This document shows, one piece after another, positions 8,429 through 18,350 of a stretch of DNA of 54,809 bases. This DNA is from Microbacterium enclense (GTDB lineage Bacteria > Actinomycetota > Actinomycetes > Actinomycetales > Microbacteriaceae), in NCBI RefSeq assembly GCF_004022425.1, contig NZ_RBZY01000021.1, forward strand, positions 1 through 54,809, given 5' to 3'. Below the pieces are notes generated by a model. It saw nothing but the letters and a program-made list of their open reading frames with translations. It was not told where the DNA came from and searched no databases. The stretch's first letter is position 1; each line of letters starts with the position of its first letter. The translations under genes were made by a program, and so were the position numbers.

Positions 8429-10411
8429 TCAGAGATCGGGCTCGGGGAGGTCGAGCCGCACTCTGAGTGTATTCCGCGGCCTCGGCCCCTTCTCCTTGGT
8501 CGATTTGCGCGCGCGCAGGGCCTCGGCGATCACGCCGGCGCGCAGGGCCTCGGCGACCGCGCGCCCGTGGGCGTAGTCGAAGCGCACCAGCGCGCGCGAC
8601 GTCGGGGCGTCGGGGGCCGCGGAGGTGTCGACCGGGCCCAGGACGGCGAGGGCGTCGAGGTCGGGGACGGCGTCGCGCAGCTCGGCGAGGAGCGTGTCGA
8701 CGCTCCGGGAGTGTCCCTCGACGCTTGCGACGCGGACGGCGGGCGGCATCCGCAGCGGTGCGCGGTCGACGAGCTCGGCGCGGGCGTAGGCGGGTTGCGT
8801 CCACGTCGCGAGCGCCCGTGCCACGGGACCCGCGACACCCACGAGGTGCACCGGCGCGCCCGGCGCGGCCAGAGCCGCCGCGTTCGACCACCAGCGCAGG
8901 CAGTGCTCGCCGACGCGCAACGCCTCGTTCTGCAGCATGCGGTCGCCGTCGAGCAGGATCACCGCGCGGTACCCGCCGCGCGCCATCGGTTCGGCCCCGC
9001 GCGTGGCGATGACCAGCGCCGGGGCGGCATCCACCTCCGCCACGGGGTGCGCGCCGTCGGCGATGATCACGCGCGTGTTCGGGAACGCGCGCCCGAGTTC
9101 GTCGGCGGTGCGTTCGCTACCCGAGGACGACATGCGGAGCTTCGCCGACCCGCAGTGTCCACACGTCCACGCGTGGGCACTGCGCCCGCACCACGCGCAC
9201 ACGGGCACCGCGCCCGGCCGTGCGGCGCGCAGCGGCCCCGCGCAGTGCGCACAGCGGGCGGGGCGGCGGCAGTCGGCGCACACGAGGGACGGAGCGTAAC
9301 CGGGGCGGGCGACCTGCACCAGAACGGGGCCCTGCGCCAGCGCCTCCCGCGCCGCGGCGAACGCGGACGACGGCACGCGAGCGGTGCGGGACTCGCCCTC
9401 GCGCGTGGCACTCAGCACGACCCGCGGACTCCACCGCCGCGCCGGCGCCGATTCTCGCAGGTACCCCACCTCGACCAGCCGCTGCACATCGGTGGAGCGC
9501 GTGTGCCCCGCGAAGACCAGCGCCGAGCCCTCCAGCTCTTGCCGCACCAGCGCCGCGTCGCGCGCGTGCACGCCCGGGGCCAACGGCTCGGCGAGGAGGG
9601 AATCGCCGTCGTCCCACAGCGCGACGAGGCCCGTATCGTGGGCCGGCGCGTACACCGCGGAGCGACGCCCCACCACGATCACCGGGACGGGTGCCAGCGT
9701 GCGCAGGTACTGCGCGTAGCGCACCGGACCCGACTGGTCGGCGTCGTCACGCACGATGGCCTCCGCCGGCACGAGCTCGGCCAGCGCCGCCATGAGCTGC
9801 GCCTGATCGCGGTAGTCGGGAACGACGAGCACCGCGCTCCTCCCCCGCGCGAGCGTGCGCGCCGCCGCGGCGGCGAGAAGATCGGCCCAGGCTCCGCGGG
9901 GAAGATCGCCGGTCGGATGCGGCGGCGCGTCGAGAGCGACGCGCTCGCCGCCGTCCAGCGCGTCGGTGAGTCCGACGTACGGCGTCAGCAGAGCGTCGGC
10001 CCGGGTGAGCGCGTCGGCCGCGACCTGCGGGACCGGCGGGGCGTCGGCGGCGAGCCACGCCTTCTCCGCGCGGACCATGCGCTTGGGCACCGCCAGCCGC
10101 AGGACGTCGCTCACCGATCCGGCGGCGCGGTCGGCGACCTTGCGCGCGAGCGCGAACAGGTTCGGCGGCAGCACCGGCATCGTCGACACGACGCTCTCCA
10201 CCGACGACAGCGGGCGCTCGCTGCCGTCATCGCCCACGACCTCGATGACGAAGGCATCCATCATCCGGCCCGCCGACCGCAGCGGCACCTTCACCCGAAC
10301 ACCCGAGACGATGTCCGCCACCAGGGGATGCGGGATCGCGTAGTCGAATAGGCGGTCGAGCTGCGGAACCGGCGAGTCGAGCTGCACCCGCGCGACCCGG
10401 CGGGCGCTCAT
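8429..10411 (-). CDS. priA: Primosomal protein N' (PriA), helicase motifs degenerate
   Basis: A 660-residue PriA-like protein. The N-terminal 3'-DNA-binding domain (ARVQLDSPVPQLDRLFDYAIP) is clear, as is the Cys-rich zinc region near residue 370-420 (CADCRRPARCAHC and CAWCGRSAHAWTCGHC). The Walker A GxGKT is missing, and where a DEEH box would lie the sequence reads ALWDDGDSL, so ATPase activity is doubtful. Loss of these motifs is typical of actinobacterial PriA-like proteins, which are usually labelled probable primosomal protein N'. A role in replication restart without its own unwinding activity is inferred. Confidence 0.9.
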   Translation of the reverse strand: MSARRVARVQLDSPVPQLDRLFDYAIPHPLVADIVSGVRVKVPLRSAGRMMDAFVIEVVGDDGSERPLSSVESVVSTMPVLPPNLFALARKVADRAAGSVSDVLRLAVPKRMVRAEKAWLAADAPPVPQVAADALTRADALLTPYVGLTDALDGGERVALDAPPHPTGDLPRGAWADLLAAAAARTLARGRSAVLVVPDYRDQAQLMAALAELVPAEAIVRDDADQSGPVRYAQYLRTLAPVPVIVVGRRSAVYAPAHDTGLVALWDDGDSLLAEPLAPGVHARDAALVRQELEGSALVFAGHTRSTDVQRLVEVGYLRESAPARRWSPRVVLSATREGESRTARVPSSAFAAAREALAQGPVLVQVARPGYAPSLVCADCRRPARCAHCAGPLRAARPGAVPVCAWCGRSAHAWTCGHCGSAKLRMSSSGSERTADELGRAFPNTRVIIADGAHPVAEVDAAPALVIATRGAEPMARGGYRAVILLDGDRMLQNEALRVGEHCLRWWSNAAALAAPGAPVHLVGVAGPVARALATWTQPAYARAELVDRAPLRMPPAVRVASVEGHSRSVDTLLAELRDAVPDLDALAVLGPVDTSAAPDAPTSRALVRFDYAHGRAVAEALRAGVIAEALRARKSTKEKGPRPRNTLRVRLDLPEPDL

Positions 10412-10486
10412 GCGGCGGTCCTGTCCGAGCTCCGCCGTGTGCGGCGGGTCGGAGCGAGGGATGCCAGGGCTGCGGCGACGCAGTGC

Positions 10487-10503
10487 GCGCCCGGCGCGGG
10501 CGC
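10487..10503 (-). terminator. Short hairpin after metK
   Basis: GCGCCC and GGGCGC pair across 5 bases, ending 8 bases past the metK stop in a 99-base gap before priA. There is no U-tract, as is usual in high-GC actinobacteria, so this is only terminator-like. Confidence 0.35.
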
Positions 10504-10510
10504 TCCCACG

Positions 10511-11704
10511 TCAGAGACCGGCGGCCGTGCGCAGCGCGTCGACGCGGTCGGTGCGCTCCCACGTGAAATCGGGCAGCTCCCGGCCGAAGTGACCGTACGC
10601 CGCGGTCTGAGCGTAGATGGGGCGCAAGAGGTCGAGCTGGTCGATGATCGCCTTGGGGCGGAGGTCGAACACCTCGCGGATGGCGTTCACGATCGTCTCG
10701 TCGGCGACGTGGGCGGTTCCGAACGACTCGACGTACAGACCGACCGGGTTCGCCTTGCCGATCGCGTAGGCGACCTGCACCTCGAGGCGGTCGGCGAGGC
10801 CCGCCGCAACCGCGTTCTTCGCGACCCAGCGCATCGCGTAGGCCGCCGACCGGTCGACCTTGGACGGGTCTTTGCCGCTGAAGGCACCACCGCCGTGACG
10901 CGACGCGCCGCCGTACGTGTCGATGATGATCTTCCGGCCCGTGAGTCCCGCATCGCCCTTGGGGCCGCCGATCACGAAGGGGCCCGCGGGGTTGATGTAG
11001 TACTGCACGGCGGGGAGGTCGAGACCGGTGTCGCGCAGGACCGGGTCGATGACCTCGGCCTGGACGAGCGCGCGCAGTTCCTTCTGCGAGATGTCGGGGT
11101 GGTGCTGCGTCGACAGCACGACGGAATCGACGGTGCGGGGCGTGTGCCCCTCGTAGCCGAGCGTCACCTGCGTCTTGCCGTCGGGGCGCAGGAACGGCAG
11201 CGTGCCGTCTTTGCGGACGGATGCCAGGCGCTCGGCGATGCGGTGCGCGGTCCAGGCCGCCATCGGCATGAGCTGCGGCGTCTCGTTCGTCGCGAAGCCG
11301 AACATGATGCCCTGGTCGCCGGCCCCCTGGAGGTCGCGCGGGTCGACGGAGCCGCGCTCGCGCTGCTCGAACGCCTTGTTGACGCCGGCGGCGATGTCGG
11401 AGGACTGCGCGCCGATGGACACGCTCACCCCGCACGACTCACCGTCGAAGCCGGTGTCGCTCGAGGTGTACCCGATGCGGTTCACGACATCGCGCACGAT
11501 GGCGGGGATCTCGACGTATGCGCTCGTGGACACTTCGCCCGCGACATGCACCAGGCCGGTGGTCACGAGGGTCTCGACGGCGACACGTCCGGACGGGTCC
11601 TCGGTGAGGATGGCATCCAGGACGCTGTCGGAGATCTGGTCGCAGATCTTGTCGGGGTGTCCTTCGGTGACGGACTCGGACGTGAACAGGCGCAGGTCGG
11701 TCAA
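10511..11704 (-). CDS. metK: S-adenosylmethionine synthase
   Basis: A 397-residue methionine adenosyltransferase making SAM from ATP and methionine. [20 protein letters not shown] holds the ATP-site His and Asp, [10 protein letters not shown] the adenine-binding loop and [16 protein letters not shown] the P-loop. I chose TTG 11704, giving LTDLRLF, because GGGAG lies 5 bases before it and family members begin at this point. An ATG at 11743 would add 13 unrelated residues and lies next to the rpoZ terminator hairpin. In many actinobacteria coaBC separates rpoZ and metK; here they are adjacent. Confidence 0.95.
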   Translation of the reverse strand: MTDLRLFTSESVTEGHPDKICDQISDSVLDAILTEDPSGRVAVETLVTTGLVHVAGEVSTSAYVEIPAIVRDVVNRIGYTSSDTGFDGESCGVSVSIGAQSSDIAAGVNKAFEQRERGSVDPRDLQGAGDQGIMFGFATNETPQLMPMAAWTAHRIAERLASVRKDGTLPFLRPDGKTQVTLGYEGHTPRTVDSVVLSTQHHPDISQKELRALVQAEVIDPVLRDTGLDLPAVQYYINPAGPFVIGGPKGDAGLTGRKIIIDTYGGASRHGGGAFSGKDPSKVDRSAAYAMRWVAKNAVAAGLADRLEVQVAYAIGKANPVGLYVESFGTAHVADETIVNAIREVFDLRPKAIIDQLDLLRPIYAQTAAYGHFGRELPDFTWERTDRVDALRTAAGL

Positions 11705-11745
11705 GGCGACTCCCGGTCGGTTTCGGTCTGGGGATAGGCACAAGT

Positions 11746-11778
11746 ATGCCCCGGACGGCGGACAGCCGCCCGGGGCAT
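11746..11778 (-). terminator. Hairpin terminator after rpoZ
   Basis: ATGCCCCGG (11746-11754) pairs with CCGGGGCAT (11770-11778), with an inner CGGC/GCCG pairing. It lies about 30 bases beyond the rpoZ stop on the minus strand. It is a stable stem without a U-tract. Confidence 0.55.
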
Positions 11779-11779
11779 C

Positions 11780-11808
11780 GTCACATCTGTGAACGAATCA
11801 CACCTGTG
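11780..11808. repeat. Direct repeat TCACA(T/C)CTGTG between rpoZ and metK
   Basis: Two copies, TCACATCTGTG and TCACACCTGTG, lie 17 bases apart immediately after the rpoZ stop. Each is itself partly palindromic. Read across the pair on the minus strand there is TGTGA-N5-TCACA, one base short of the Crp/GlxR spacing. Function unknown. Confidence 0.45.
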
Positions 11809-11810
11809 TA

Positions 11811-12065
11811 TTACTCGGCGGCGCGAAGGCGCAGCTTGTCCTCGTGGATCTCGTGCAGAGCGATGGTGAGCGGCTTGTCCTCGACGGTGGAGTCGACGAG
11901 CGGGCCCACGTTGTCGAAGAGGTTGCCCTCGTGCAGATCGGAGTAGTAGTCGTTGATCTGGCGCGCACGCTTGGACGCGTAGATCACGAGCTGGTACTTG
12001 GAGTCGACCTTGTCGAGCAGCGCGTCGATGGGCGGGTCGATGATGCCCTTGTCACGTCCGGCCAT
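11811..12065 (-). CDS. rpoZ: RNA polymerase omega subunit
   Basis: An 84-residue omega subunit. [27 protein letters not shown] and then SKRARQIND match the conserved omega core that clamps the beta-prime C-terminus during polymerase assembly. AGGAGG precedes the ATG at 12065 at good spacing. It follows gmk as usual in actinobacteria, with its own -10-like TAGAAT overlapping the gmk stop codon. A hairpin in the leader and another after the stop bound the transcript. Confidence 0.96.
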   Translation of the reverse strand: MAGRDKGIIDPPIDALLDKVDSKYQLVIYASKRARQINDYYSDLHEGNLFDNVGPLVDSTVEDKPLTIALHEIHEDKLRLRAAE

Positions 12066-12095
12066 GGGGAACCTCCTGGTTCGGCGGGATGGGGT

Positions 12096-12126
12096 GGATG
12101 CGGCGCCCGTCGGCGCCGAAGCATCC
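12096..12126. terminator. Stem-loop between gmk and rpoZ
   Basis: GGATGC-GGCGCC-cgtc-GGCGCC-gaa-GCATCC: a 12-bp stem with a 3-base bulge, immediately past the gmk stop and inside the rpoZ leader. It may be the gmk terminator or an rpoZ leader element. The outer arms carry the GGATGC motif. Confidence 0.5.
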
Positions 12127-12130
12127 TCGT

Positions 12131-12136
12131 ATTCTA
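12131..12136 (-). promoter_or_regulatory. -10-like box of rpoZ
   Basis: Minus-strand TAGAAT overlaps the TAG stop of gmk, about 65 bases before the rpoZ ATG. No -35 box is evident. Confidence 0.4.
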
Positions 12137-13048
12137 TCCGACGTCGGGGCGACGTGCGGCGAGGGCCACGACCTCGGCCGCGGCGCGCGCGACCTCGTCG
12201 TTGACGACCCGGTAGTCGAACTCGTTCTGTGCGGGGAGTTCGGTGCGCGCGGTGCGCAGGCGCCGCGCGCGCTCCTCGGCATCCTCGGTCCCTCGCCCGA
12301 CGAGACGCTGGACGAGCTCGTCCCAGCTCGGCGGCAGGAGGAACACCAGTGTCGCCGACGGATCGGCCGCACGCACCTGGCGGGCGCCCTGGAGGTCGAT
12401 CTCGAGCAGAGCCGTGCCCCCGTCCGCGAGGACGCGGTCGATGGGCTCGCGCGGCGTGCCGTACCGGTGCGTGTTGTGGACCGTGGCCCACTCCAACAGC
12501 TCCCCCGCGGCGATCAGTCGGTCGAACTCGACGTCGTCGACGAAGTAGTAGTGCTCGCCGTCGACCTCGCCCGGACGGGGGGCGCGCGTCGTCGCCGAGA
12601 CCGACAGGTGGATCTCGGGGAAGTGCTCCTTGATGTGGGCCGCGACCGTGCCCTTGCCGACGGCCGTGGGACCTGCCAGCACGACCAGACGGCTGCGCCC
12701 CTCGCGCGGACCGGGCTCGGGCCACCGTGCGTCGAGGTAGGCGCGGAGCGCATCGCGCTGACGCGAACCGAGACCCCCGAGGCGCTTCACCGGCGAGATG
12801 CCGAGCGTGGCCAGGATGCGGTCGCGCTTGCTCTCGCCCACGGCGGGGATGGCGGTGAGGAACTCGGTCACGCGCATGGCGCCGGCGGCCGAGAGCGGGT
12901 CGGCGAGGCCGCGGCGCAGCAGCTCCTGCGGCGTGATGACGCGCGTGGAGACGTCGCGCTTCAGGGCGGCGCGCTCCCGGCGTGCGGCGACGGCGCGGCG
13001 CGAGGCCGCGGCGCGGTCGACCTCGGGCGGGCGACGGGAATCAGCCAT
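12134..13048 (-). CDS. gmk: Guanylate kinase with N-terminal mIHF (integration host factor) domain
   Basis: A 304-residue protein, about 100 residues longer than ordinary guanylate kinase. Residues 10-105 resemble mycobacterial integration host factor mIHF: a basic helix [15 protein letters not shown], then [20 protein letters not shown] and the helix-hairpin-helix-like [17 protein letters not shown]. Residues 121-304 are guanylate kinase (GMP to GDP), with P-loop GPTAVGKG at 126-133, [11 protein letters not shown] and HYYFVD for GMP binding and the [13 protein letters not shown] strand. In mycobacteria mihF and gmk are adjacent separate genes, so this is a fusion of neighbours. The ATG start overlaps the pyrF stop by 8 bases. 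Confidence 0.92.
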   Translation of the reverse strand: MADSRRPPEVDRAAASRRAVAARRERAALKRDVSTRVITPQELLRRGLADPLSAAGAMRVTEFLTAIPAVGESKRDRILATLGISPVKRLGGLGSRQRDALRAYLDARWPEPGPREGRSRLVVLAGPTAVGKGTVAAHIKEHFPEIHLSVSATTRAPRPGEVDGEHYYFVDDVEFDRLIAAGELLEWATVHNTHRYGTPREPIDRVLADGGTALLEIDLQGARQVRAADPSATLVFLLPPSWDELVQRLVGRGTEDAEERARRLRTARTELPAQNEFDYRVVNDEVARAAAEVVALAARRPDVG

Positions 13049-13901
13049 TCAGGGCCTCCCGGTAGAGCTCGGCGCGGGCGTCGATTCGGTCGGCGAGGCG
13101 CGCCGGACCGACGGCCAGGACGCTACGGCTCTCGTTCGCCACCACGGACTTCGCGACGTACCCGAACAACCGGCCGAGGTCGGCGGGGTCGGCGCCCTGC
13201 GCCCCGAAGCCGGGGGCGAGGATCGGCATGCCGGCCAACGCGATGTCGCCGAGGCCGAAGGCCGTGCGGTCGACGGTCGCGCCGACGACGACACCCACCG
13301 GGCCGAGGGCCCCGGGCGCACCGATGTTCGCCTGGTTCACGTCGTGGGCCACCCGGGCGGCGACGTGCTCATGGTCGCCCACGGCCTGGGCATCATCGAC
13401 GATCGCGCTCTGCACCGCTCGAGCCTCGGGGTTGCTCGTCGCCGTCAGCACGAACGCTCCCTTGCCGCGGTGCACGGCGAACGACAGCGTCTCGCGCAGC
13501 GAGTCGGCGCCGAGGTACGGCGTGAGGGTCACGGCATCCGCCTCCAGGGGCGAACCCGGCTCGAGCCAGGCCGTGGCGTAGCCCTCCATGGTCGTGCCGA
13601 TGTCACCGCGTTTGGCGTCGGCGATGACGATCAGCCCGGCCGCACGCGCGGCGGCCATCACGTCCTCGAGCGCCGCGAATCCGCGAGAGCCGTAGCGCTC
13701 GTAGAACGCGACCTGCGGCTTCACGATCCCGACACGGCCCGCGGCCGCCTCGACCACGCGCAGACCGAACTCGCGCGCGCCCTCCGGCGTGGCATTCAGC
13801 CCCCACGCCGACAGGAGCGCGGCGTGGGGGTCGATGCCGACGCACAGGGGGCCTCGGGCCTCGAGGGCAGCGGCCAGCCGCTGACCGAACGTCTCGCTCA
13901 C
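13041..13901 (-). CDS. pyrF: Orotidine 5'-phosphate decarboxylase
   Basis: A 286-residue OMP decarboxylase of the long (type 2, mycobacterial) class, the last step to [20 protein letters not shown] is the N-terminal signature, [13 protein letters not shown] follows and [13 protein letters not shown] holds the catalytic Asp-Lys-Asp. [13 protein letters not shown] is the phosphate loop. The GTG start at 13901 overlaps the carB stop (GTGA). Last pyrimidine gene before gmk. Confidence 0.96.
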   Translation of the reverse strand: MSETFGQRLAAALEARGPLCVGIDPHAALLSAWGLNATPEGAREFGLRVVEAAAGRVGIVKPQVAFYERYGSRGFAALEDVMAAARAAGLIVIADAKRGDIGTTMEGYATAWLEPGSPLEADAVTLTPYLGADSLRETLSFAVHRGKGAFVLTATSNPEARAVQSAIVDDAQAVGDHEHVAARVAHDVNQANIGAPGALGPVGVVVGATVDRTAFGLGDIALAGMPILAPGFGAQGADPADLGRLFGYVAKSVVANESRSVLAVGPARLADRIDARAELYREALNG

Positions 13902-16900
13902 AGGCGACCCGCGCGGTCGACCGCGTATTCCTGGAGGCTGCGCACGGCGAACCCGTCCTTCATGGCGCCGAGGGCGCTGACGGCCGCGCCGAGCACCGCC
14001 ATCGTCGTGAACAGTGCCTTGTCGGCGGCCACGGCGGCGGCGCGGATCTCGTACCCGTCCGCTCGCGCAGTGCCCCCGCTGGGCGTGTTCACCACCATGT
14101 CGATGCGCCCCGCGTTGATCAGGTCGACCACGTTCTGCTGGTCGGAGCCCTGCGTTTCGGAGTACTTCTCGACGACCTGGACCCGGATGCCGTTGCGGGC
14201 AAGGATCTCGGCCGTCCCCTCCGTGGCCATGAGCTCGAAGCCGAGCTCCTGCAGCCGGTGGGCGGGGAGGATCACCGCACGCTTGTCGGCGTCGGCGACC
14301 GAGATGAACACGGTGCCCGAGGTCGGCATCCCGCCGTACGCGGCCTCCTGCGACTTCGCGAACGCTGTCGGGAAGTCGCGGTCGATGCCCATGACCTCGC
14401 CGGTCGAGCGCATCTCCGGGCCGAGGACCGAATCGACCGTGTGGCCGTCGGCGGTACGGAAGCGCTTGAACGGCAGCACGGCCTCCTTGACGGCGACGGG
14501 GGCGTCGAGAGGCACCCGCGAGCCGTCGCTCTCGGGCAGCAGGCCCTCGGCGATGAGCTCGGCGACGGTGGCGCCGGCCATGATGCGGCTGGCGGCCTTG
14601 GCGAGCGGGATGCCGAGCGCCTTCGACACGAACGGCACGGTGCGGCTCGCGCGCGGGTTCGCCTCGATCACGTACAGCACGCCGGCCGAGATCGCGAACT
14701 GCACGTTCAGGAGCCCGCGGACGCCGACGCCCTTCGCGATCGCCAGGGTCGCCTCGCGGACACGGTCGACCTCGGTACGGCCCAGGCTCACCGGCGGCAG
14801 GGTGCACGACGAGTCGCCGGAGTGGATGCCGGCCTCTTCGAGGTGCTCCATGACGCCGCCGATGTACAGGTCGGTCCCGTCGTACAGCGCGTCCACGTCG
14901 AGCTCGATCGCGTCGTCGAGGAAGCGGTCGACGAGCAGCGGCAGCCCGGGGCCGATGATGGCCTGGTCGGCGACGCGCACGAAGTAGTCCCGCAAGGCCT
15001 CGGTGGAGTACACGATCTCCATGCCGCGGCCGCCGAGCACGAAGCTGGGGCGCACGAGCACCGGGTAGCCGATCTCCTCGGCGACCCGCACGGCCCCCTC
15101 GACGTCGATCGCGGTGCCGTTGCGAGGAGCCACGAGACCGGCGTCGTCGAGCAGGCGCGAGAACAGCTCGCGCTCCTCGGCGAGGTCGATCGCCTCGGGG
15201 CTGGTGCCGAGGATCGTGTAGCCCGCGGCCTCGATCCCCTTGGCCAGGCCCAGCGGCGTCTGGCCACCGAGCTGGCAGACGACACCGAGGATCGTGCCCG
15301 ACTGGCTCTCCGCGTGCAGCACCTCGAGGACGTCCTCGAGGGTCAGCGGCTCGAAGTACAGGCGGTCGCTGGTGTCGTAGTCGGTCGAGACGGTCTCGGG
15401 GTTGCAGTTGACCATGATCGTCTCGTACCCGGCGTCCGACAGCGCGAACGACGCGTGCACGCACGAGTAGTCGAACTCGACACCCTGACCGATGCGGTTG
15501 GGGCCCGAGCCGATGATGACGACCTTGGTGCGGTCGGACGGCGTGACCTCGGTCTCCCAGTCGTAGCTGGAGTAGTGGTACGGCGTGAGCGCCGGGAACT
15601 CCCCCGCGCACGTGTCGACCGTCTTGTAGACCGGACGCACGTCGAGAGAGTGACGGATGCCACGCACCTCGGCCTCGTCGAGGCCCCGCAGCTGCGCGAT
15701 CTGCACATCGCTGAAGCCGTGCTCCTTCGCGAGGCGCAGGGTGTCGGCATCCAGCTCGCCGGCGGTGCGGATCATCTCGGCGACCTCGTTGATGAGGACG
15801 ATCTGGTCGATGAACCACGGGTCGATCGCGGTGGCGTCGAACGCCTGCTCGGGCGTGGCGCCCCGGCGCAGCGCCTGCTGCAGCACGACGATCCGGCCGT
15901 CGGTCGGGGTCTTCGAGATCTCCAGGAGCTCCTCGACCGAGCGCGACTCGTCGCCCCAGTGGAAGCTCGACCCGCGCTTCTCGAGCGAGCGCAGCGCCTT
16001 CTGCAGGGCCGTGCTGTAGTTGCGGCCGATCGCCATGGCCTCGCCGACCGACTTCATGGTGGTCGTCAGCGTCGTGTCGGCGGCGGGGAACTTCTCGAAG
16101 TTGAAGCGGGGCACCTTCACCACGACGTAGTCGAGCGTGGGCTCGAAGCTCGCCGGGGTGACCTTGGTGATGTCGTTCGGGATCTCGTCGAGTCGGTAGC
16201 CGATCGCGAGCTTCGCGGCGATCTTGGCGATCGGGAAGCCCGTCGCTTTCGACGCAAGAGCCGACGAGCGCGAGACGCGCGGGTTCATCTCGATGACGAT
16301 GATGCGCCCGGACTTCGGGTCTACGGCGAACTGGATGTTGCAGCCGCCGGTGTCCACGCCCACGGCGCGGATGATGTCGATGCCGATGTCGCGCAGCTTC
16401 TGGTACTCGCGGTCGGTGAGTGTCAGCGCGGGGGCCACGGTGATCGAGTCGCCGGTGTGGACACCCACCGGGTCGACGTTCTCGATCGAACAGACGACGA
16501 CCGTGTTGTCGGCGGTGTCGCGCATGAGCTCGAGCTCGTACTCCTTCCACCCGAGGATCGACTCCTCGAGCAGGACCTCGCTCGTCGGCGAGTCGTGCAG
16601 GCCCGCGCCGCCGATGCGACGGAGGTCGGCCTCGTCGTACGCGAAGCCCGAGCCGAGCCCGCCCATCGTGAACGAGGGACGCACGACGAGCGGGTAGCCG
16701 AGCTTCTCGGCGCCGGCGATGAGCTCGTCCATCGAGTGGCAGATCACGGATGCCGCGACGTCGGCGCCCGCCTCCAGGACGAGCTCCTTGAAGATCTGGC
16801 GGTCCTCGCCCTTGTTGATCGCCTCGAAATCGGCGCCGATGAGCTCGACGTCGTACTTCTCGAGGATGCCGCGCTTGTGCAGCTGGATCGCCGCGTTCAG

Positions 16901-17185
16901 CGCGGTCTGGCCGCCGAGCGTGGGGAGGATGGCATCCGGCTTTTCCTTCGCGATGATCGTCTCGATCACCTCGGGGGTGATCGGCTCGATGTAGGTCGCG
17001 TCGGCGAAGTCGGGGTCGGTCATGATCGTCGCCGGGTTGGAGTTGACGAGGATGACGCGCACGCCCTCCTCGCGGAGGACGCGGCACGCCTGGGTGCCGG
17101 AGTAGTCGAACTCGCAGGCCTGACCGATGACGATCGGGCCCGAGCCGATGACGAGGACGGAGCGGATGTCGTCGCGCTTAGGCAT
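13898..17185 (-). CDS. carB: Carbamoyl-phosphate synthase large subunit
   Basis: A 1095-residue CarB that makes carbamoyl phosphate from bicarbonate, ATP and CarA-derived ammonia, feeding pyrimidine and arginine synthesis. It has the duplicated synthetase halves: [20 protein letters not shown] at about residue 10 and [20 protein letters not shown] near 555, each followed by an ATP-grasp domain. The last 150 residues form the MGS-like allosteric domain. It overlaps carA by 8 bases and pyrF by 4, so synthesis is tightly coupled. Confidence 0.98.
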   Translation of the reverse strand: MPKRDDIRSVLVIGSGPIVIGQACEFDYSGTQACRVLREEGVRVILVNSNPATIMTDPDFADATYIEPITPEVIETIIAKEKPDAILPTLGGQTALNAAIQLHKRGILEKYDVELIGADFEAINKGEDRQIFKELVLEAGADVAASVICHSMDELIAGAEKLGYPLVVRPSFTMGGLGSGFAYDEADLRRIGGAGLHDSPTSEVLLEESILGWKEYELELMRDTADNTVVVCSIENVDPVGVHTGDSITVAPALTLTDREYQKLRDIGIDIIRAVGVDTGGCNIQFAVDPKSGRIIVIEMNPRVSRSSALASKATGFPIAKIAAKLAIGYRLDEIPNDITKVTPASFEPTLDYVVVKVPRFNFEKFPAADTTLTTTMKSVGEAMAIGRNYSTALQKALRSLEKRGSSFHWGDESRSVEELLEISKTPTDGRIVVLQQALRRGATPEQAFDATAIDPWFIDQIVLINEVAEMIRTAGELDADTLRLAKEHGFSDVQIAQLRGLDEAEVRGIRHSLDVRPVYKTVDTCAGEFPALTPYHYSSYDWETEVTPSDRTKVVIIGSGPNRIGQGVEFDYSCVHASFALSDAGYETIMVNCNPETVSTDYDTSDRLYFEPLTLEDVLEVLHAESQSGTILGVVCQLGGQTPLGLAKGIEAAGYTILGTSPEAIDLAEERELFSRLLDDAGLVAPRNGTAIDVEGAVRVAEEIGYPVLVRPSFVLGGRGMEIVYSTEALRDYFVRVADQAIIGPGLPLLVDRFLDDAIELDVDALYDGTDLYIGGVMEHLEEAGIHSGDSSCTLPPVSLGRTEVDRVREATLAIAKGVGVRGLLNVQFAISAGVLYVIEANPRASRTVPFVSKALGIPLAKAASRIMAGATVAELIAEGLLPESDGSRVPLDAPVAVKEAVLPFKRFRTADGHTVDSVLGPEMRSTGEVMGIDRDFPTAFAKSQEAAYGGMPTSGTVFISVADADKRAVILPAHRLQELGFELMATEGTAEILARNGIRVQVVEKYSETQGSDQQNVVDLINAGRIDMVVNTPSGGTARADGYEIRAAAVAADKALFTTMAVLGAAVSALGAMKDGFAVRSLQEYAVDRAGRL

Positions 17186-18350
17186 TCTTCTTCGTCTCCT
17201 GAGTCGCGAGCACCATGTCGCGGAAGCGGTCGAACAGGTAGTTGGCGTCGTGCGGTCCCGCGGCGGCCTCGGGGTGGTACTGCACGCTGAACGCCGGGAT
17301 GTCGAGGGCGCGCAGGCCCTCGACCACGTTGTCGTTGAGGCCGATGTGGCTCACCTCGACGCGGCCGTAGCCGTGGGGGCTGTCGATGACCGCATCCAGC
17401 GGCGCCTCCACGGCGAAACCGTGGTTCTGCGACGTGATCTCGACGCGACCGGTGGTCTTGTCGAGCACCGGCTGGTTGATGCCACGATGGCCGAACGGCA
17501 GCTTGTACGTGCCGAAGCCCAGGGCGCGACCCAGCAGCTGGTTGCCGAAGCAGATGCCGAAGAAGGGCAGGCCCTCGTCGAGCACCGCGCGCAGCAGTTC
17601 GACGTGCTGGTCGGATGCCGCGGGGTCACCGGGGCCGTTGGAGTAGAACGCCGCGACCGGCTCGATCGCGCGGATCTCATCGATGGATGCCGACTGCGGG
17701 AACACGTGCACGTCGAAGCCGCGCGCGGCGAGGTTGACGATCGTCGACTGCTTCACGCCCAGGTCGAGTACGGCCAGGTTGCCGATCCGCTCGCCCGTGG
17801 CGCGCGTCACCTCGACCGCGGTGACCGACACCTCGGCCGACAGGTTGCGGCCCGCCATGCCGGGGGCGGCGAGCACGCGCCGCAGCTGCTCGTCCGCGGC
17901 GAGGTTCACCGCGTCGCCGGAGAACACTCCCCCGCGCATGCTGCCCGAGGAGCGGATGCGACGCGTCACGGCCCGCGTGTCGATGCCGGAGATGCCGACG
18001 ATGCCGTCCTCGACGAGCGCATCGTCGAGGGAGCGATCGGCACGCCAGTTCGACACGACCCGCGAGGGGTCGCGCACGACGTACCCCGCGACCCAGATGC
18101 GACGGGACTCGGGGTCTTCGTCGTTCACACCCGTGTTCCCGATGTGCGGGGCGGTCTGCAGCACGATCTGGCCGGCGTACGAGGGGTCGGTGAGGGTCTC
18201 CTGGTAACCGGTCATGCCGGTGGCGAAGACGACCTCGCCGAAGGTCTCGCCGCGGGCGCCGTAGGCGCGGCCGGGGTACCGGGTGCCGTCTTCCAGCACG
18301 AGGACGGCGGGTTCGCGCGAGAGGCGCGGAGGGGAGATCAGGGCGGTCAT
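17178..18350 (-). CDS. carA: Carbamoyl-phosphate synthase small subunit (glutaminase)
   Basis: A 390-residue class I glutamine amidotransferase that releases ammonia for CarB. The N-terminal domain begins [19 protein letters not shown]; the glutaminase domain has [16 protein letters not shown] with the nucleophile Cys, and the catalytic His-Glu in [12 protein letters not shown] near the C-terminus. ATG 18350 is taken as start because family similarity begins there. It overlaps the upstream membrane protein gene by 4 bases (ATGA). Confidence 0.97.
   Translation of the reverse strand: MTALISPPRLSREPAVLVLEDGTRYPGRAYGARGETFGEVVFATGMTGYQETLTDPSYAGQIVLQTAPHIGNTGVNDEDPESRRIWVAGYVVRDPSRVVSNWRADRSLDDALVEDGIVGISGIDTRAVTRRIRSSGSMRGGVFSGDAVNLAADEQLRRVLAAPGMAGRNLSAEVSVTAVEVTRATGERIGNLAVLDLGVKQSTIVNLAARGFDVHVFPQSASIDEIRAIEPVAAFYSNGPGDPAASDQHVELLRAVLDEGLPFFGICFGNQLLGRALGFGTYKLPFGHRGINQPVLDKTTGRVEITSQNHGFAVEAPLDAVIDSPHGYGRVEVSHIGLNDNVVEGLRALDIPAFSVQYHPEAAAGPHDANYLFDRFRDMVLATQETKKNA

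Noticed and set aside
11705..11743. Upstream ATG start for metK giving [11 protein letters not shown]
   Set aside because: The added residues are not conserved, the ATG lies next to the rpoZ terminator stem and lacks a ribosome binding site, whereas TTG 11704 has GGGAG at 5 bases.
11784..11804. Crp/GlxR site TGTGA-N5-TCACA
   Set aside because: The spacer is 5, not 6, and it lies at the 3' side of rpoZ; kept only as a direct repeat of unknown role.
14258..17290. A 1010-codon open frame on the plus strand antisense to carB
   Set aside because: High-GC third positions keep the opposite frame open. The translation is low-complexity Arg/His/Val/Asp sequence with no family signature, and carB is unmistakable on the minus strand.
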